This document shows, piece by piece, positions 36,792 through 46,374 of a stretch of DNA of 64,000 nt; positions within the stretch are counted from its first letter, which is position 1, and every line of letters begins with the position of its first letter. The stretch is taken from the NCBI GenBank assembly GCA_905479065.1, contig CAJQLB010000002.1, positions 62,001-126,000 on the forward strand, given 5' to 3'. The notes under the pieces are model-generated. The model saw only the letters and a program-made list of their open reading frames with translations, was not told the origin of the DNA and did no database searches. Source of the DNA: an uncultured Flavobacteriaceae bacterium. Its GTDB lineage: Bacteria; Bacteroidota; Bacteroidia; Flavobacteriales; Flavobacteriaceae. A program made the position numbers and the translations under genes.

Positions 36792-38999
36792 ATGACAAGT
36801 ACCGAGATGGAACAAGAAAATGCAGCGATTGCAAAGGAGTATAAAAAACTTCTTCAAATAAGTTATCGTTTACTGACTAATGATGACAAAAAACTCATTA
36901 GGAAAGCATTTGATATTGCCGTTGACGCTCACAAAAATCAAAGAAGAAAATCCGGGGAGGCTTATATTTTTCATCCTATTGCAGTCTCAAAAATTGTAGC
37001 ATCTGAGATTGGACTTGATGCTACTTCGATAGCAGCTGCCTTACTTCACGATGTGGTCGAAGATAGTGCTGATTACACCATCAATGATATCGAGCAACTA
37101 TTCGGAGAAACTGTGGCAAGAATTGTTGATGGATTGACAAAAATATCATCGTTAAAAAAAGACATGGATGTGTCTGTTCAGGCAGAAAATTTTCGGAAAA
37201 TGCTTCTCACTTTAAATGACGATGTCAGAGTAATAATTATAAAAATTGCAGATCGACTACACAATATGCAAACGATGGATTCGATGCGTCCTGATAAGCA
37301 GGTGAAAATTGCGTCTGAAACATTGTATATCTATGCTCCCCTTGCACACAGAATTGGATTATATAATATTAAAACTGAACTCGAAGATTTAGGGCTAAAA
37401 TATACTGAACCTGAAGTGTACAATGACATTCTTACAAAAATGCAAGAAAGTAAGGAGGAACAAGATAAATATCTTTATGAAATTAGTGACATATTAAAAA
37501 CTTCTTTAAATAAAGAAAAACTCAAATACATCATAAAAGGCCGTCCTAAATCAATTTTTTCTATTCGTAGGAAAATGATTAAACAAGGAGTTTCTTTTGA
37601 TGAGGTTTACGATAAGTTCGCTGTTCGTATAATTTATAAATCAGACCTTGAAAATGAAAAATTTCTAGCATGGAAAATTTACTCGATTGTAACAGATCAC
37701 TTTAGGCCAAATCCAATACGCTTGAGAGATTGGATATCATCACCGAAATCTACTGGTTATGAAGCACTTCATATAACAGTGATGGGTCCAAAAGGTCGCT
37801 GGGTTGAAGTTCAAATTAGAAGCGAACGCATGAATGAACTTGCAGAAAAAGGTTATGCAGCTCATTACAAGTACAAAGAAGGTCATAACAAAGAAGATAG
37901 TTTGGATTTATGGATTTCAAAATTACAAGAGGCATTAGAAAACCCAATTGGTAATGCTGTTGATTTTGTTGAACAGTTCAAACTCAATCTTTATTCAAAA
38001 GAAATCTATGTGTTTTCACCGAAAGGGGACCTAAAATCCCTTCCAAAAGGAGCAACACCATTAGATTTTGCTTTTAGTATTCACACTGAAGTTGGTATGA
38101 AAACTCGTGGTGCTAAGGTAAATGGTAAATTAGTTCCGCTGAGTCATGAACTTAAAAGTGGAGATCAAGTTGATATTTTAACCTCAGAAAACGCTAAGCC
38201 TAATTCTAATTGGTTAGACTATGCTACAACAGCGAGGGCAAGAAGTAAAATAAAATCTTCCTTAAAAGAAGAAAAAAAACGTATTGCTGAGGACGGTAAA
38301 GAAATATTGAGAAGAAAACTGAAGCAATTAAAAATCACCCTTGGTGAAAAAAGTATCAACGACTTAGTAACTCATTTTAAATTAAAAACAAGTCTGGACT
38401 TATTTTACCGCATTGGTATTGGATCCATTGATAACAAAATGTTGAAAGAATTTGCAAATTCTAGAAGTAATGCCTTTGTCAGTTACTTAAAAAATAAAAT
38501 TCGAAAACCGAGTACTCATCCTGATATCGATAAAGATGAAATCACTGCAAAATATGATATGCTCGTCTTCGGGAAAGAGGAGGAAAAATTAGATTATAAA
38601 TTATCAAATTGTTGCAACCCTATACCGGGAGATAGCGTATTTGGGTTTTTAACGATTAATGAAGGAATAAAAGTTCATAAAAAAAACTGTCCTAATGCCT
38701 TGAGCTTGCAATCTAATTATGCCTACCGTATTATGTCAGCAAAGTGGATTGATTCGACTCAACAAGAATACACCGCTGTGATAAAATTAACTGGCATAGA
38801 TAACCTAGGATTAGTTAATGAAATAACAAAACTTATCTCGAATAGTATGAATGTAAATATGAAAAATATAAGTTTTGAATCTGAAGATGGTATTTTTTCA
38901 GGTAAAATTGCTGTCGTTGTTAAAAATAATAACTTGGTCAAGACTTTGATGAACAGAATTAAAAAAATTAATGGTATTGAAAAAGTTAATAGAGTCTAA
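36792..38999 (+). CDS. Bifunctional (p)ppGpp synthetase/hydrolase (RelA/SpoT family)
   Basis: Stringent-response enzyme of 735 residues with all domains. The HD hydrolase (about 35-190) contains FHPIAVSKI, the HD pair at residues 86-87 in LLHDVVEDS and KIADRLHNM. The synthetase (about 245-365) has GRPKSIFSIRRKM and STGYEALHITVMGPKG. TGS follows at about 405-465 (VFSPKGDLKSLPKGATPLDF). A Cys-containing RIS region reads NCCNPIPGDSVFGF and an ACT domain ends the protein. Intact HD residues indicate hydrolase activity is kept, so it is a SpoT/Rel type. A separate Fur-family gene follows. Confidence 0.96.
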   Translation: MTSTEMEQENAAIAKEYKKLLQISYRLLTNDDKKLIRKAFDIAVDAHKNQRRKSGEAYIFHPIAVSKIVASEIGLDATSIAAALLHDVVEDSADYTINDIEQLFGETVARIVDGLTKISSLKKDMDVSVQAENFRKMLLTLNDDVRVIIIKIADRLHNMQTMDSMRPDKQVKIASETLYIYAPLAHRIGLYNIKTELEDLGLKYTEPEVYNDILTKMQESKEEQDKYLYEISDILKTSLNKEKLKYIIKGRPKSIFSIRRKMIKQGVSFDEVYDKFAVRIIYKSDLENEKFLAWKIYSIVTDHFRPNPIRLRDWISSPKSTGYEALHITVMGPKGRWVEVQIRSERMNELAEKGYAAHYKYKEGHNKEDSLDLWISKLQEALENPIGNAVDFVEQFKLNLYSKEIYVFSPKGDLKSLPKGATPLDFAFSIHTEVGMKTRGAKVNGKLVPLSHELKSGDQVDILTSENAKPNSNWLDYATTARARSKIKSSLKEEKKRIAEDGKEILRRKLKQLKITLGEKSINDLVTHFKLKTSLDLFYRIGIGSIDNKMLKEFANSRSNAFVSYLKNKIRKPSTHPDIDKDEITAKYDMLVFGKEEEKLDYKLSNCCNPIPGDSVFGFLTINEGIKVHKKNCPNALSLQSNYAYRIMSAKWIDSTQQEYTAVIKLTGIDNLGLVNEITKLISNSMNVNMKNISFESEDGIFSGKIAVVVKNNNLVKTLMNRIKKINGIEKVNRV

Positions 39000-39007
39000 A
39001 ATTTAAT

Positions 39008-39015
39008 TAAATTTG
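39008..39015 (+). promoter_or_regulatory. -7 element for the Fur-family gene
   Basis: TAAATTTG, perfect TAnnTTTG, 11 bases before the ATG at 39027. It would start a very short-leader transcript reading into purA and the genes after it. Confidence 0.5.
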
Positions 39016-39026
39016 TCGGGAAATTA

Positions 39027-39482
39027 ATGAGTGTACAAAAAGAACATACCAATCAAGAAATAGTAAAAAATGTCTTTACTAAGTTTTTAGAGGACAACGG
39101 ACATAGAAAAACACCAGAACGTTACGCTATCTTACAAGAAATTTACGACAGTGAAGAGCACTTTGATATTGAGTCTTTGTACATAGGCATGAAAAATAAA
39201 AAATATAGGGTGTCTCGTGCAACACTCTACAATACCATTGAATTACTTTTGGAGTGTGGTTTAGTAAGAAAGCATCAGTTTGGTAAAAATCAAGCACATT
39301 ATGAAAAGTCTTACTTCGATAAACAACATGATCATGTTATTTTGACAGATACAGGAGAAGTTGTTGAATTTTGTGATCCTAGAATACAAACCATAAAAAA
39401 AACGTTAGAAGAAATTTTTGATATTGACATTCATAACCACTCATTATATTTTTATGCGACTAAAAAACAATCAAATAAATAA
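39027..39482 (+). CDS. Fur-family transcriptional regulator
   Basis: Metal-responsive winged-helix repressor of 151 residues. The DNA-binding half has [16 protein letters not shown] and the recognition segment [19 protein letters not shown]. The dimerisation half has [19 protein letters not shown] and [10 protein letters not shown], holding the regulatory metal His and Glu ligands. The CxxC pair that follows HDH in many Fur proteins is replaced by ILTD, so structural zinc is probably absent. Whether it senses iron, zinc or peroxide cannot be decided. It precedes purA by three bases. Confidence 0.9.
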   Translation: MSVQKEHTNQEIVKNVFTKFLEDNGHRKTPERYAILQEIYDSEEHFDIESLYIGMKNKKYRVSRATLYNTIELLLECGLVRKHQFGKNQAHYEKSYFDKQHDHVILTDTGEVVEFCDPRIQTIKKTLEEIFDIDIHNHSLYFYATKKQSNK

Positions 39483-39485
39483 AGA

Positions 39486-40757
39486 ATGGCAGTAGATTTA
39501 CTACTTGGGTTACAATGGGGAGATGAAGGAAAAGGAAAAATTGTTGATGTCCTTACTACAAACTACAATATTATTGCGCGATTTCAGGGTGGCCCTAATG
39601 CTGGTCATACTTTAGTTTTTAATGACACAAAACACGTCTTACACACCATTCCGTCGGGTATTTTTCATGACAATGCTAAAAATTTAGTGGGTAATGGCGT
39701 CGTTATTGATCCAGTAATTTTTAAAAAAGAATTAGATAAGCTTGAGCTGCACGATATTGATTATCGCAAATCATTATTAATCTCAAAAAAAGCTCATTTA
39801 ATTTTACCGACACATCGCTTGTTGGATGCTGCGAGCGAAACAGCTAAAGGCAAAGCCAAAATTGGGTCAACTCTAAAAGGAATTGGACCAACTTATATGG
39901 ATAAAACAGGTAGAAATGGAATTAGGGTTGGTGATTTAGAGATGGAAAATTGGAAAGACAAATATCGAGCCCTAGCCAATAAGCATGAGGCCATGATTGA
40001 CTTTTACAACGTTAAAATACAGTACGATTTAGATGAATTGGAGAATGAATTCTTTGAGGCGATTGAAGTTTTAAAATCACTAACATTTATTGATTCAGAA
40101 GAATATATTTATCAAGCACAAAAAAATGGTCAATCCATTTTAGCAGAAGGTGCTCAAGGATCATTATTGGACATCGATTTTGGCACTTATCCGTTTGTAA
40201 CCTCGTCAAACACTACTGCAGCCGGAGCTTGTACTGGATTAGGAGTTGCACCTAATCAAATTGGTGAAGTATTTGGGATATTTAAAGCGTATACCACCCG
40301 TGTTGGTTCAGGCCCTTTCCCAACAGAATTATTTGATAAAGTAGGTGAAACCATGGGCCGTGTTGGTCACGAGTTTGGAGCTACAACAGGAAGAAGTAGA
40401 CGGTGTGGATGGTTAGATCTGGTCGCTCTCAAATATGCCTGTCAAGTAAATGGAGTCACACAATTAATGATGATGAAGGCGGATGTTCTTTCTGGTTTTA
40501 ATCAACTTAAAGTATGTACTGCTTACAAATATAAGGGTGAATTAATTAAACACTTACCATTCAACATAGAATCTGAAAATGTGTCGCCTGTTTACTCAAA
40601 TTTTGATTGTTGGAAAGAAGATCTTACGAAAATGGATAATGCAAATCAATTGCCTAAAGAACTAAATGATTACATTAGTTTTCTTGAAAGCCAATTAGAC
40701 ATTCCAATTAAAATTGTCTCTGTTGGACCTGACAGAAAACAAACAATTTTCAGATAA
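39486..40757 (+). CDS. purA: Adenylosuccinate synthase
   Basis: GTP-dependent enzyme joining IMP and aspartate in AMP synthesis. The 423-residue protein begins with the P-loop-like LQWGDEGKGK containing catalytic Asp13, and has GGPNAGHTLVF, KGIGPTYMDKTGR, LAEGAQGSLLDID and the GATTGRSRRCGWLD aspartate-loop block. It is complete. It begins three bases after the Fur-family stop and is followed after about 60 bases by the OstA-like gene, a conserved flavobacterial order. Confidence 0.98.
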   Translation: MAVDLLLGLQWGDEGKGKIVDVLTTNYNIIARFQGGPNAGHTLVFNDTKHVLHTIPSGIFHDNAKNLVGNGVVIDPVIFKKELDKLELHDIDYRKSLLISKKAHLILPTHRLLDAASETAKGKAKIGSTLKGIGPTYMDKTGRNGIRVGDLEMENWKDKYRALANKHEAMIDFYNVKIQYDLDELENEFFEAIEVLKSLTFIDSEEYIYQAQKNGQSILAEGAQGSLLDIDFGTYPFVTSSNTTAAGACTGLGVAPNQIGEVFGIFKAYTTRVGSGPFPTELFDKVGETMGRVGHEFGATTGRSRRCGWLDLVALKYACQVNGVTQLMMMKADVLSGFNQLKVCTAYKYKGELIKHLPFNIESENVSPVYSNFDCWKEDLTKMDNANQLPKELNDYISFLESQLDIPIKIVSVGPDRKQTIFR

Positions 40758-40815
40758 AACAGGAACTTCTTAAGTATAGGTTCTTAAAAAAGGGCATGAG
40801 TTCGAAGATATTATT

Positions 40816-42672
40816 ATGGGTAGTCTTACATATAAAACAGAACCTTTGAAAATTAATACATCTACGTATTTAATTCTTTTTTTCATCTTCTTATGTTCTT
40901 TAACGTCGTATGGACAAGAACGTCGTAAAATACAAATTGATACTTCAGGTTTTATTACCAAAAATGAAAAAAACTATCCCGGCGCAACAATATTAACACG
41001 AGACAACATGAATCAAGTGAAAATATCTCATGAAGGTATCATTATGTGGTGCGATGAAGCAATACATTACGGTTCACAGGATTTTATTGAAGCCTATGGC
41101 AATGTGAAAATAAACCAAGGAGATACCATTATCATGACTTCTAAATATGTGGAATACAGTGGAAAAACACAATTAGCCATTGCGAGTGGTGATGTCCTTT
41201 TAACAGACCCTACTTCCACAATCACCTCCGACACCCTCTATTTTGATCGTATTAAGCAACAAGCATTTTATCAAAATAATGGTCAAGTTGTTAGAGATTC
41301 ATCAGGAACAATTACGAGTAAAAATGGACGTTATTACATGGATATTCAAAAGTATCAATTTGTGGATAATGTTAAATTAGTCAATCCTGAATATGTGATT
41401 GATTCGGATCGATTAGATTTTTATTCAGAACGAGGATATGCCTATCTTTTTGGACCAACAACGATAACGAGCAACACAAGTGTCATTTATTGTGAGAGAG
41501 GATTTTATGACACCAACAGGGATTTGGGCTATTTTTTAAAGAATTCAAAAATTAATTACGATGAGCGCCTGATTGAGGGTGACAGTCTTTATTTTAACAG
41601 AAATAAAAACTTTGCTTCAGCAACAAACAATATAAAAATAACAGATACCATCAACAAGGCTATCGTAAAAGGTCACTATGCAGAGATTTTTAGAGACAAA
41701 GACTCTATTTTTATAACCAAACGGGCTTTAGCAATCACTGTTCAAGAAAAAGACTCCATTTACATGCATAGTGATACGATTATGGTCACAGGTACACCCG
41801 AAAATCGCATAACACGTGCCTATTACAATGCTAAAATTTTTAAATCAAATTTAAGTGGTAAAGCAGATTCCATTCATGTAAATCACAAAAAGGGCTTAAC
41901 ACAGCTAATTAACTTGAATAAATTCACTTCAACTGATGCCTTTTCCAGTGCACGCCATCCTATTTTATGGAATTTAGGAAATCAAATGACTGGTGACTCT
42001 ATTCATCTTCAAACCAACTTAAAAACTGAACAATTAGACTCATTAAAGGTGTTTGATAATGCATTTCTAATTAGTAAAGACACCATTGGAGAAGCAAATG
42101 GTTTTGATCAAATTAAAGGGCAAAAATTATTTGGCCTGTTCAGAGAAAATGAATTATACCATGTTGATATTATAAAAAATGCAGAAAAAATATATTATTC
42201 TTACAATGAGAATCAAGAGTTGGTAGGTATAGATAAATCTAAATCTGGAAAAATTAGTATTGAACTTAACAACAATGCAATTAATGAAATGCGTCTACTT
42301 CAACAGGTAGATGGCTCCATTTACCCTGAGGATGAATTTCCAAAAAACGCGAGCAAATTAAGAGGTTTTGTATGGCGCGATGACGAACGACCAAAAAGTG
42401 TTGAAGATTTATTTAAAGATGATCCTCCACTTAATCTTCCTAACATAAAAGGCTTAAAAGCTTATATTCCTCAAGAAGAATTCTTTGATGAAAATTTGAT
42501 GAAAAGAATTAATGCGTCCGGAGAAAGTGTGAAAAATAAAAAGGAAAAAAATAAAGCTGCTCGAAGAGTTCCCAAAACACGTCAAGGTCGTCAAAATATA
42601 CAAAAACTAAATGAGCCCCTAAAAAAAGGACAAAAGCTTGGCGATTTTTTAAATAAACAAAAAAATAATTAA
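40816..42672 (+). CDS. OstA-like exported protein (LPS-transport fold)
   Basis: Protein of 618 residues with a signal peptide (hydrophobic about 19-32, ending SYGQE). Tandem beta-jelly-roll repeats of the OstA/LptA type follow, with recurrent patterns like KINQGDTIIMTSKYVEYSG, LLTDPTSTITSDTLYFD and SGKADSIHVNHKKG. The C-terminal 100 residues are basic and low in complexity. In other bacteria this fold carries lipopolysaccharide across the periplasm; an equivalent role in Bacteroidota is inferred. Its stop codon overlaps the putative ATT start of the aminotransferase. Confidence 0.87.
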   Translation: MGSLTYKTEPLKINTSTYLILFFIFLCSLTSYGQERRKIQIDTSGFITKNEKNYPGATILTRDNMNQVKISHEGIIMWCDEAIHYGSQDFIEAYGNVKINQGDTIIMTSKYVEYSGKTQLAIASGDVLLTDPTSTITSDTLYFDRIKQQAFYQNNGQVVRDSSGTITSKNGRYYMDIQKYQFVDNVKLVNPEYVIDSDRLDFYSERGYAYLFGPTTITSNTSVIYCERGFYDTNRDLGYFLKNSKINYDERLIEGDSLYFNRNKNFASATNNIKITDTINKAIVKGHYAEIFRDKDSIFITKRALAITVQEKDSIYMHSDTIMVTGTPENRITRAYYNAKIFKSNLSGKADSIHVNHKKGLTQLINLNKFTSTDAFSSARHPILWNLGNQMTGDSIHLQTNLKTEQLDSLKVFDNAFLISKDTIGEANGFDQIKGQKLFGLFRENELYHVDIIKNAEKIYYSYNENQELVGIDKSKSGKISIELNNNAINEMRLLQQVDGSIYPEDEFPKNASKLRGFVWRDDERPKSVEDLFKDDPPLNLPNIKGLKAYIPQEEFFDENLMKRINASGESVKNKKEKNKAARRVPKTRQGRQNIQKLNEPLKKGQKLGDFLNKQKNN

Positions 42673-43858
42673 GACAGAATTTTTTACATACCAAGCTCAA
42701 ACCACACCTCATCCTCTGGCATTAGAGATTTCTCACGCGAAGGGTAGCTATATCTTTGATAAAAAAAATAACGCTTATTTAGATTTTGTGGCTGGTGTGT
42801 CAGCTTGCAGTCTGGGCCACAGACATCCCAAGGTCATAACTGCGATTAAAACACAGTTAGATCAATATCTTCATGTAATGGTTTACGGAGAATATGTTCA
42901 GGAAAAACCACTTAAGCTTACAAAACTTTTAGCATCTTTACTTCCTGACCCCTTGGAAACCACCTACCTTACTAATTCAGGAACTGAAGCTATTGATGGC
43001 GCAATAAAACTTGCAAAACGAGTAACCGGACGTTCCCAAATTATTTCTGCACATAACGCTTATCATGGGAATACGATGGGCGCCTTAAGTGTTATGGGAT
43101 ATCAAGAGCGCAAACAACCATTCCTACCGCTTTTACCTGATGTAAAATTCATTGAATTTAACAATGACAAACATTTATCAAAAATAACCTCCAAAACAGC
43201 AGCTGTCATTTTAGAAACTATTCAAGGAGGTGCTGGATTCATTGAACCAACGAACAATTATCTTCAGAAAGTAAAGGCTATTTGTAAAAAAAATGGCACA
43301 CTGTTAATTTTAGATGAAATTCAACCTGGTCTTGGGAGAACTGGAAAATTATTTGGTTTTGAGCATTACGATTGTATTCCGGATATCTTGGTTACAGGAA
43401 AAGGTCTTGGCGGTGGCCTACCTATTGGCGCATTTACAGCTTCAAAGGTAATGATGGATACTTTGAAGGATAACCCTAAATTAGGTCATATTACTACCTT
43501 TGGAGGTCATCCTGTCATTGCAGCGGCTGCCTTAGCTACACTTGAAGAGATATCAACTAGTAATTTAATGTCTGACGCTTTAGAGAAAGAGAAGCTCATT
43601 CGTGAGCATTTAAAACACCCTCTCATCCTTGAAATTAGAGGAAGAGGTTTAATGCTGGCGCTACTTACACTATCTGCTGATATTGCAAATACGGTTGTTT
43701 TAAAAGCACAAGAAAAAGGCCTTATTCTTTTTTGGTTACTTTTTGAACCAAGAGCAATAAGAATAACACCACCACTTACAATCTCACATAAAGATATCAT
43801 CATTGGATGTAAAATAATTATCAATCTATTAGACGATATAGAAAAGAATCAAGATTAG
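42668..43858 (+). CDS. Class III aminotransferase (acetylornithine/ornithine type), probable ATT start
   Basis: PLP enzyme of 396 residues if begun at ATT 42668. Conserved coding continues upstream of the first GTG (42788): the same frame gives TEFFTYQAQTTPHPLALEIS and then KGSYIFDKKNNAYLDF, the usual N-terminus of this family. Upstream of it there is no ATG, GTG or TTG before an in-frame stop at 42650. The ATT overlaps the TAA of the OstA-like gene (ATTAA). Active-site blocks are TNSGTEA, LILDEIQPGLGRTG and VTGKGLGGGLPIGA with the PLP Lys. Substrate specificity is uncertain. Confidence 0.85.
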   Translation: MKTEFFTYQAQTTPHPLALEISHAKGSYIFDKKNNAYLDFVAGVSACSLGHRHPKVITAIKTQLDQYLHVMVYGEYVQEKPLKLTKLLASLLPDPLETTYLTNSGTEAIDGAIKLAKRVTGRSQIISAHNAYHGNTMGALSVMGYQERKQPFLPLLPDVKFIEFNNDKHLSKITSKTAAVILETIQGGAGFIEPTNNYLQKVKAICKKNGTLLILDEIQPGLGRTGKLFGFEHYDCIPDILVTGKGLGGGLPIGAFTASKVMMDTLKDNPKLGHITTFGGHPVIAAAALATLEEISTSNLMSDALEKEKLIREHLKHPLILEIRGRGLMLALLTLSADIANTVVLKAQEKGLILFWLLFEPRAIRITPPLTISHKDIIIGCKIIINLLDDIEKNQD

Positions 43859-43930
43859 TTTTTATTACCAGTGTTAATTAATTTGTTGAAAACATTGAAC
43901 GAATTTTCCTCATTGCAAACTATAGAACAT

Positions 43931-43948
43931 TACTTTTAATTAAAAGTA
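43931..43948. promoter_or_regulatory. 18-bp perfect palindrome before the TPR gene
   Basis: TACTTTTAATTAAAAGTA is a perfect 18-base palindrome ending 14 bases before the TPR ATG. It could be a repressor site; in AT-rich DNA it could also be chance. Confidence 0.3.
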
Positions 43949-43962
43949 TAGCAATACTGCCT

Positions 43963-45366
43963 ATGGAGTTTAGTCAATTTGACGACAACAGAGAATTCTC
44001 TTTATCGAAATTTGAATCGATGCTTAAAACAAATAGTATTTTGTTTTTTGATTCAAACGAATTTGAAAACATCATTCATCATTATCTTGAAAATGGCAAA
44101 ATTGCACTTGCCAAAAAGGCTATAAAATTAAGCTTAGAACAACATCCTGATTCTACAAACCTAAAATTGTTTAAAATTGAGGTCTATATTTTTGAGAATA
44201 AATTACAAAAGGCCAATCAATTATTAGATTCCTTGTATGCTTTGGAACCCCAAAATGAAGAAATCTTTATTCAGAAAGCAAATATTTTATCAAAACAAGA
44301 CCAGCATCAAGAAGCCATTAATATACTTTTAAAAGCCATTGAGTTTTCTAAAGAAACTCCAGACCTCTATTCATTAATTGGAATGGAATATTTATTTCTA
44401 GACAAATTTGAAGAAGCCAAAATAAATTTTATGAAATGTCTTGAAATTGATTTAGAAGATTATTCCGCGTTGTATAATGTAGTTTATTGTTTTGATTTTC
44501 TCGAGCAAACAACTGAAGCTATTGAATATTTAACTGTCTATTTGGATAAAAACCCTTATTGTGAAGTTGCTTGGCACCAACTGGGGAAACAATACGTTGC
44601 ACAGAATGATTATCAAAAAGCTCTTGCTGCGTTTGATTTTGCAATTATCTCTGATGACACTTTCATAGGTGCTTATTTAGAAAAAGGAAAAGTTCTAGAA
44701 AAAATTTCTCATCACGACAAAGCAGTTGAATGTTATAAAATCACTTTAGCACTTGAAGATCCAACCTCATTTGCACTGCTTCGAATTGGTCATTGTTATG
44801 AAAAATTAGAAAAAAATGACATGGCTCTTCAATATTTTTATAAAACTGTCGAGGAGGACCCATTGTTGGATAAGGCTTGGATTGCAATTACTAAATTTTA
44901 CAATAAGATTCATGATTATCAAAACGCTTTACACTATATTAATAAAGCTATAAATATTGATGGAGATAATGTTGTTTATTGGAAATTATTTGCTCAAATA
45001 AATCAAAGGCTCAATTTTCTGGAAGAAGCAGAGAGAGGATATAAAAAAACCCTTGAACTTGGGAATTATGAATTAAATACGTGGATTTCAAGAGGTGATA
45101 TTTTAATTCAACTCGGTGAGTATGAAGCCGCCATGTTCAACTTTGAACAGTGTCATGAATTCTATCCTGAAAGTGAAGAAGTTGAATTTAGATTGGCAGG
45201 TATCCATTTAAAAACTCATAATACTAAAAAAGGTCTAGCGCATTTACAGAAAGCTTTAGATTTAAATTATGACCACTACTTTATTATTGAGGAGCTATTT
45301 CCGAGCATCTACCAACGTCCATCTATCACAAAAATAATATCTGAATTTAAAAAGGCTTCAGGTTAA
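43963..45366 (+). CDS. Tetratricopeptide repeat protein
   Basis: Soluble protein of 467 residues built of about ten TPR units from residue 40 to 440, for example AWHQLGKQYVAQNDYQKALAAF, ALLRIGHCYEKLEKNDMALQYF and TWISRGDILIQLGEYEAAMFNF. There is no signal peptide, so it is probably a cytoplasmic scaffold. It sits between the aminotransferase and the two DUF368 genes in what looks like a conserved flavobacterial cluster. Partners unknown. Confidence 0.9.
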   Translation: MEFSQFDDNREFSLSKFESMLKTNSILFFDSNEFENIIHHYLENGKIALAKKAIKLSLEQHPDSTNLKLFKIEVYIFENKLQKANQLLDSLYALEPQNEEIFIQKANILSKQDQHQEAINILLKAIEFSKETPDLYSLIGMEYLFLDKFEEAKINFMKCLEIDLEDYSALYNVVYCFDFLEQTTEAIEYLTVYLDKNPYCEVAWHQLGKQYVAQNDYQKALAAFDFAIISDDTFIGAYLEKGKVLEKISHHDKAVECYKITLALEDPTSFALLRIGHCYEKLEKNDMALQYFYKTVEEDPLLDKAWIAITKFYNKIHDYQNALHYINKAINIDGDNVVYWKLFAQINQRLNFLEEAERGYKKTLELGNYELNTWISRGDILIQLGEYEAAMFNFEQCHEFYPESEEVEFRLAGIHLKTHNTKKGLAHLQKALDLNYDHYFIIEELFPSIYQRPSITKIISEFKKASG

Positions 45367-45402
45367 AATTCCCTACCTTTAATTTTATTGAATTTTCAAT
45401 TA

Positions 45403-46374
45403 ATGCAAAGACGTCTTACCGATTATATCATAGTTTTATTTAAGGGAATAGCCATGGGAGCTGCCGATGTCGTACCAGGAGTTTCTGGTGGTACAATTGC
45501 CTTCATATCTGGAATCTATGAGGAACTTTTAGAAAGTATCGATAATGTCAATTTAAGTTTTATAAGAAACCTAAAAAACTTTGGATTCAAAAAAGCGTGG
45601 TTTGAAGTTAATGGTAATTTTCTTCTGGCTTTAATGTTGGGCATTTTATTTAGTATCCTTTCCTTGGCAAAAGGTATTAAATGGCTTTTGTTAAACGAGG
45701 CGATATTATTGTGGGCATTCTTCTTTGGTTTAGTCCTAGCAAGTATTGTGTTTATTGGAAAGCAAATTAAGCAATGGAATTTTTTGACTTTCGTGATTAT
45801 CACAACGACCACTGTGATATCTTATGCCATAACAACTGCTGAACCTTTTGCTTCACCTGATAGCAATATTTATCTGTTCTTTTGTGGAGCAATTGCCATC
45901 ATCGCAATGATTTTACCAGGAATTTCTGGGGCCTTTATATTATTACTTCTCGGTGCCTATCAAACTGCAATTATGACAGTTGATAATCTTTTAGATGGTA
46001 TAATCAATCTCAATTTTGATTTATTAAAAGAAGCGCTTACGAATTTTTTAATGTTATCACTTGGCGCCTTATTTGGGATTAAAGCATTCTCAAGGATTTT
46101 AAATTGGATGTTTAAAACATACAAAAGCTTAACACTAGCAATGCTAGTTGGATTTATGATAGGTTCATTAAATAAAATTTGGCCTTGGAAAACAGTCTTG
46201 AGTACCCGAATAAATTCCCATGGTGAAGAGGTGCCGCTACTTGAAAAAAGTATATCTCCAATGACTTTTATTGGAGACAACCAATTACTGTTGGCACTAT
46301 GTTTAATGATTTTGGGTTTTGTAATCATTCTTTTTTTAGAAAAATTTAATCCTCAAAAGAATACTCAATTATAA
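45403..46374 (+). CDS. DUF368 (PopT-type) undecaprenyl-phosphate translocase, copy 1
   Basis: Polytopic membrane protein of 323 residues. DUF368 members have been shown to flip undecaprenyl phosphate back across the cytoplasmic membrane for reuse in cell-wall synthesis. Two PG(V/I)SG re-entrant motifs are present: MGAADVVPGVSGGTIAF near residue 20 and AMILPGISGAFILLLLG near the middle. The ATG at 45403 (MQRRLTDYI) is preferred over an in-frame TTG five codons upstream. The second copy starts at the very next base after its stop. Confidence 0.92.
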   Translation: MQRRLTDYIIVLFKGIAMGAADVVPGVSGGTIAFISGIYEELLESIDNVNLSFIRNLKNFGFKKAWFEVNGNFLLALMLGILFSILSLAKGIKWLLLNEAILLWAFFFGLVLASIVFIGKQIKQWNFLTFVIITTTTVISYAITTAEPFASPDSNIYLFFCGAIAIIAMILPGISGAFILLLLGAYQTAIMTVDNLLDGIINLNFDLLKEALTNFLMLSLGALFGIKAFSRILNWMFKTYKSLTLAMLVGFMIGSLNKIWPWKTVLSTRINSHGEEVPLLEKSISPMTFIGDNQLLLALCLMILGFVIILFLEKFNPQKNTQL

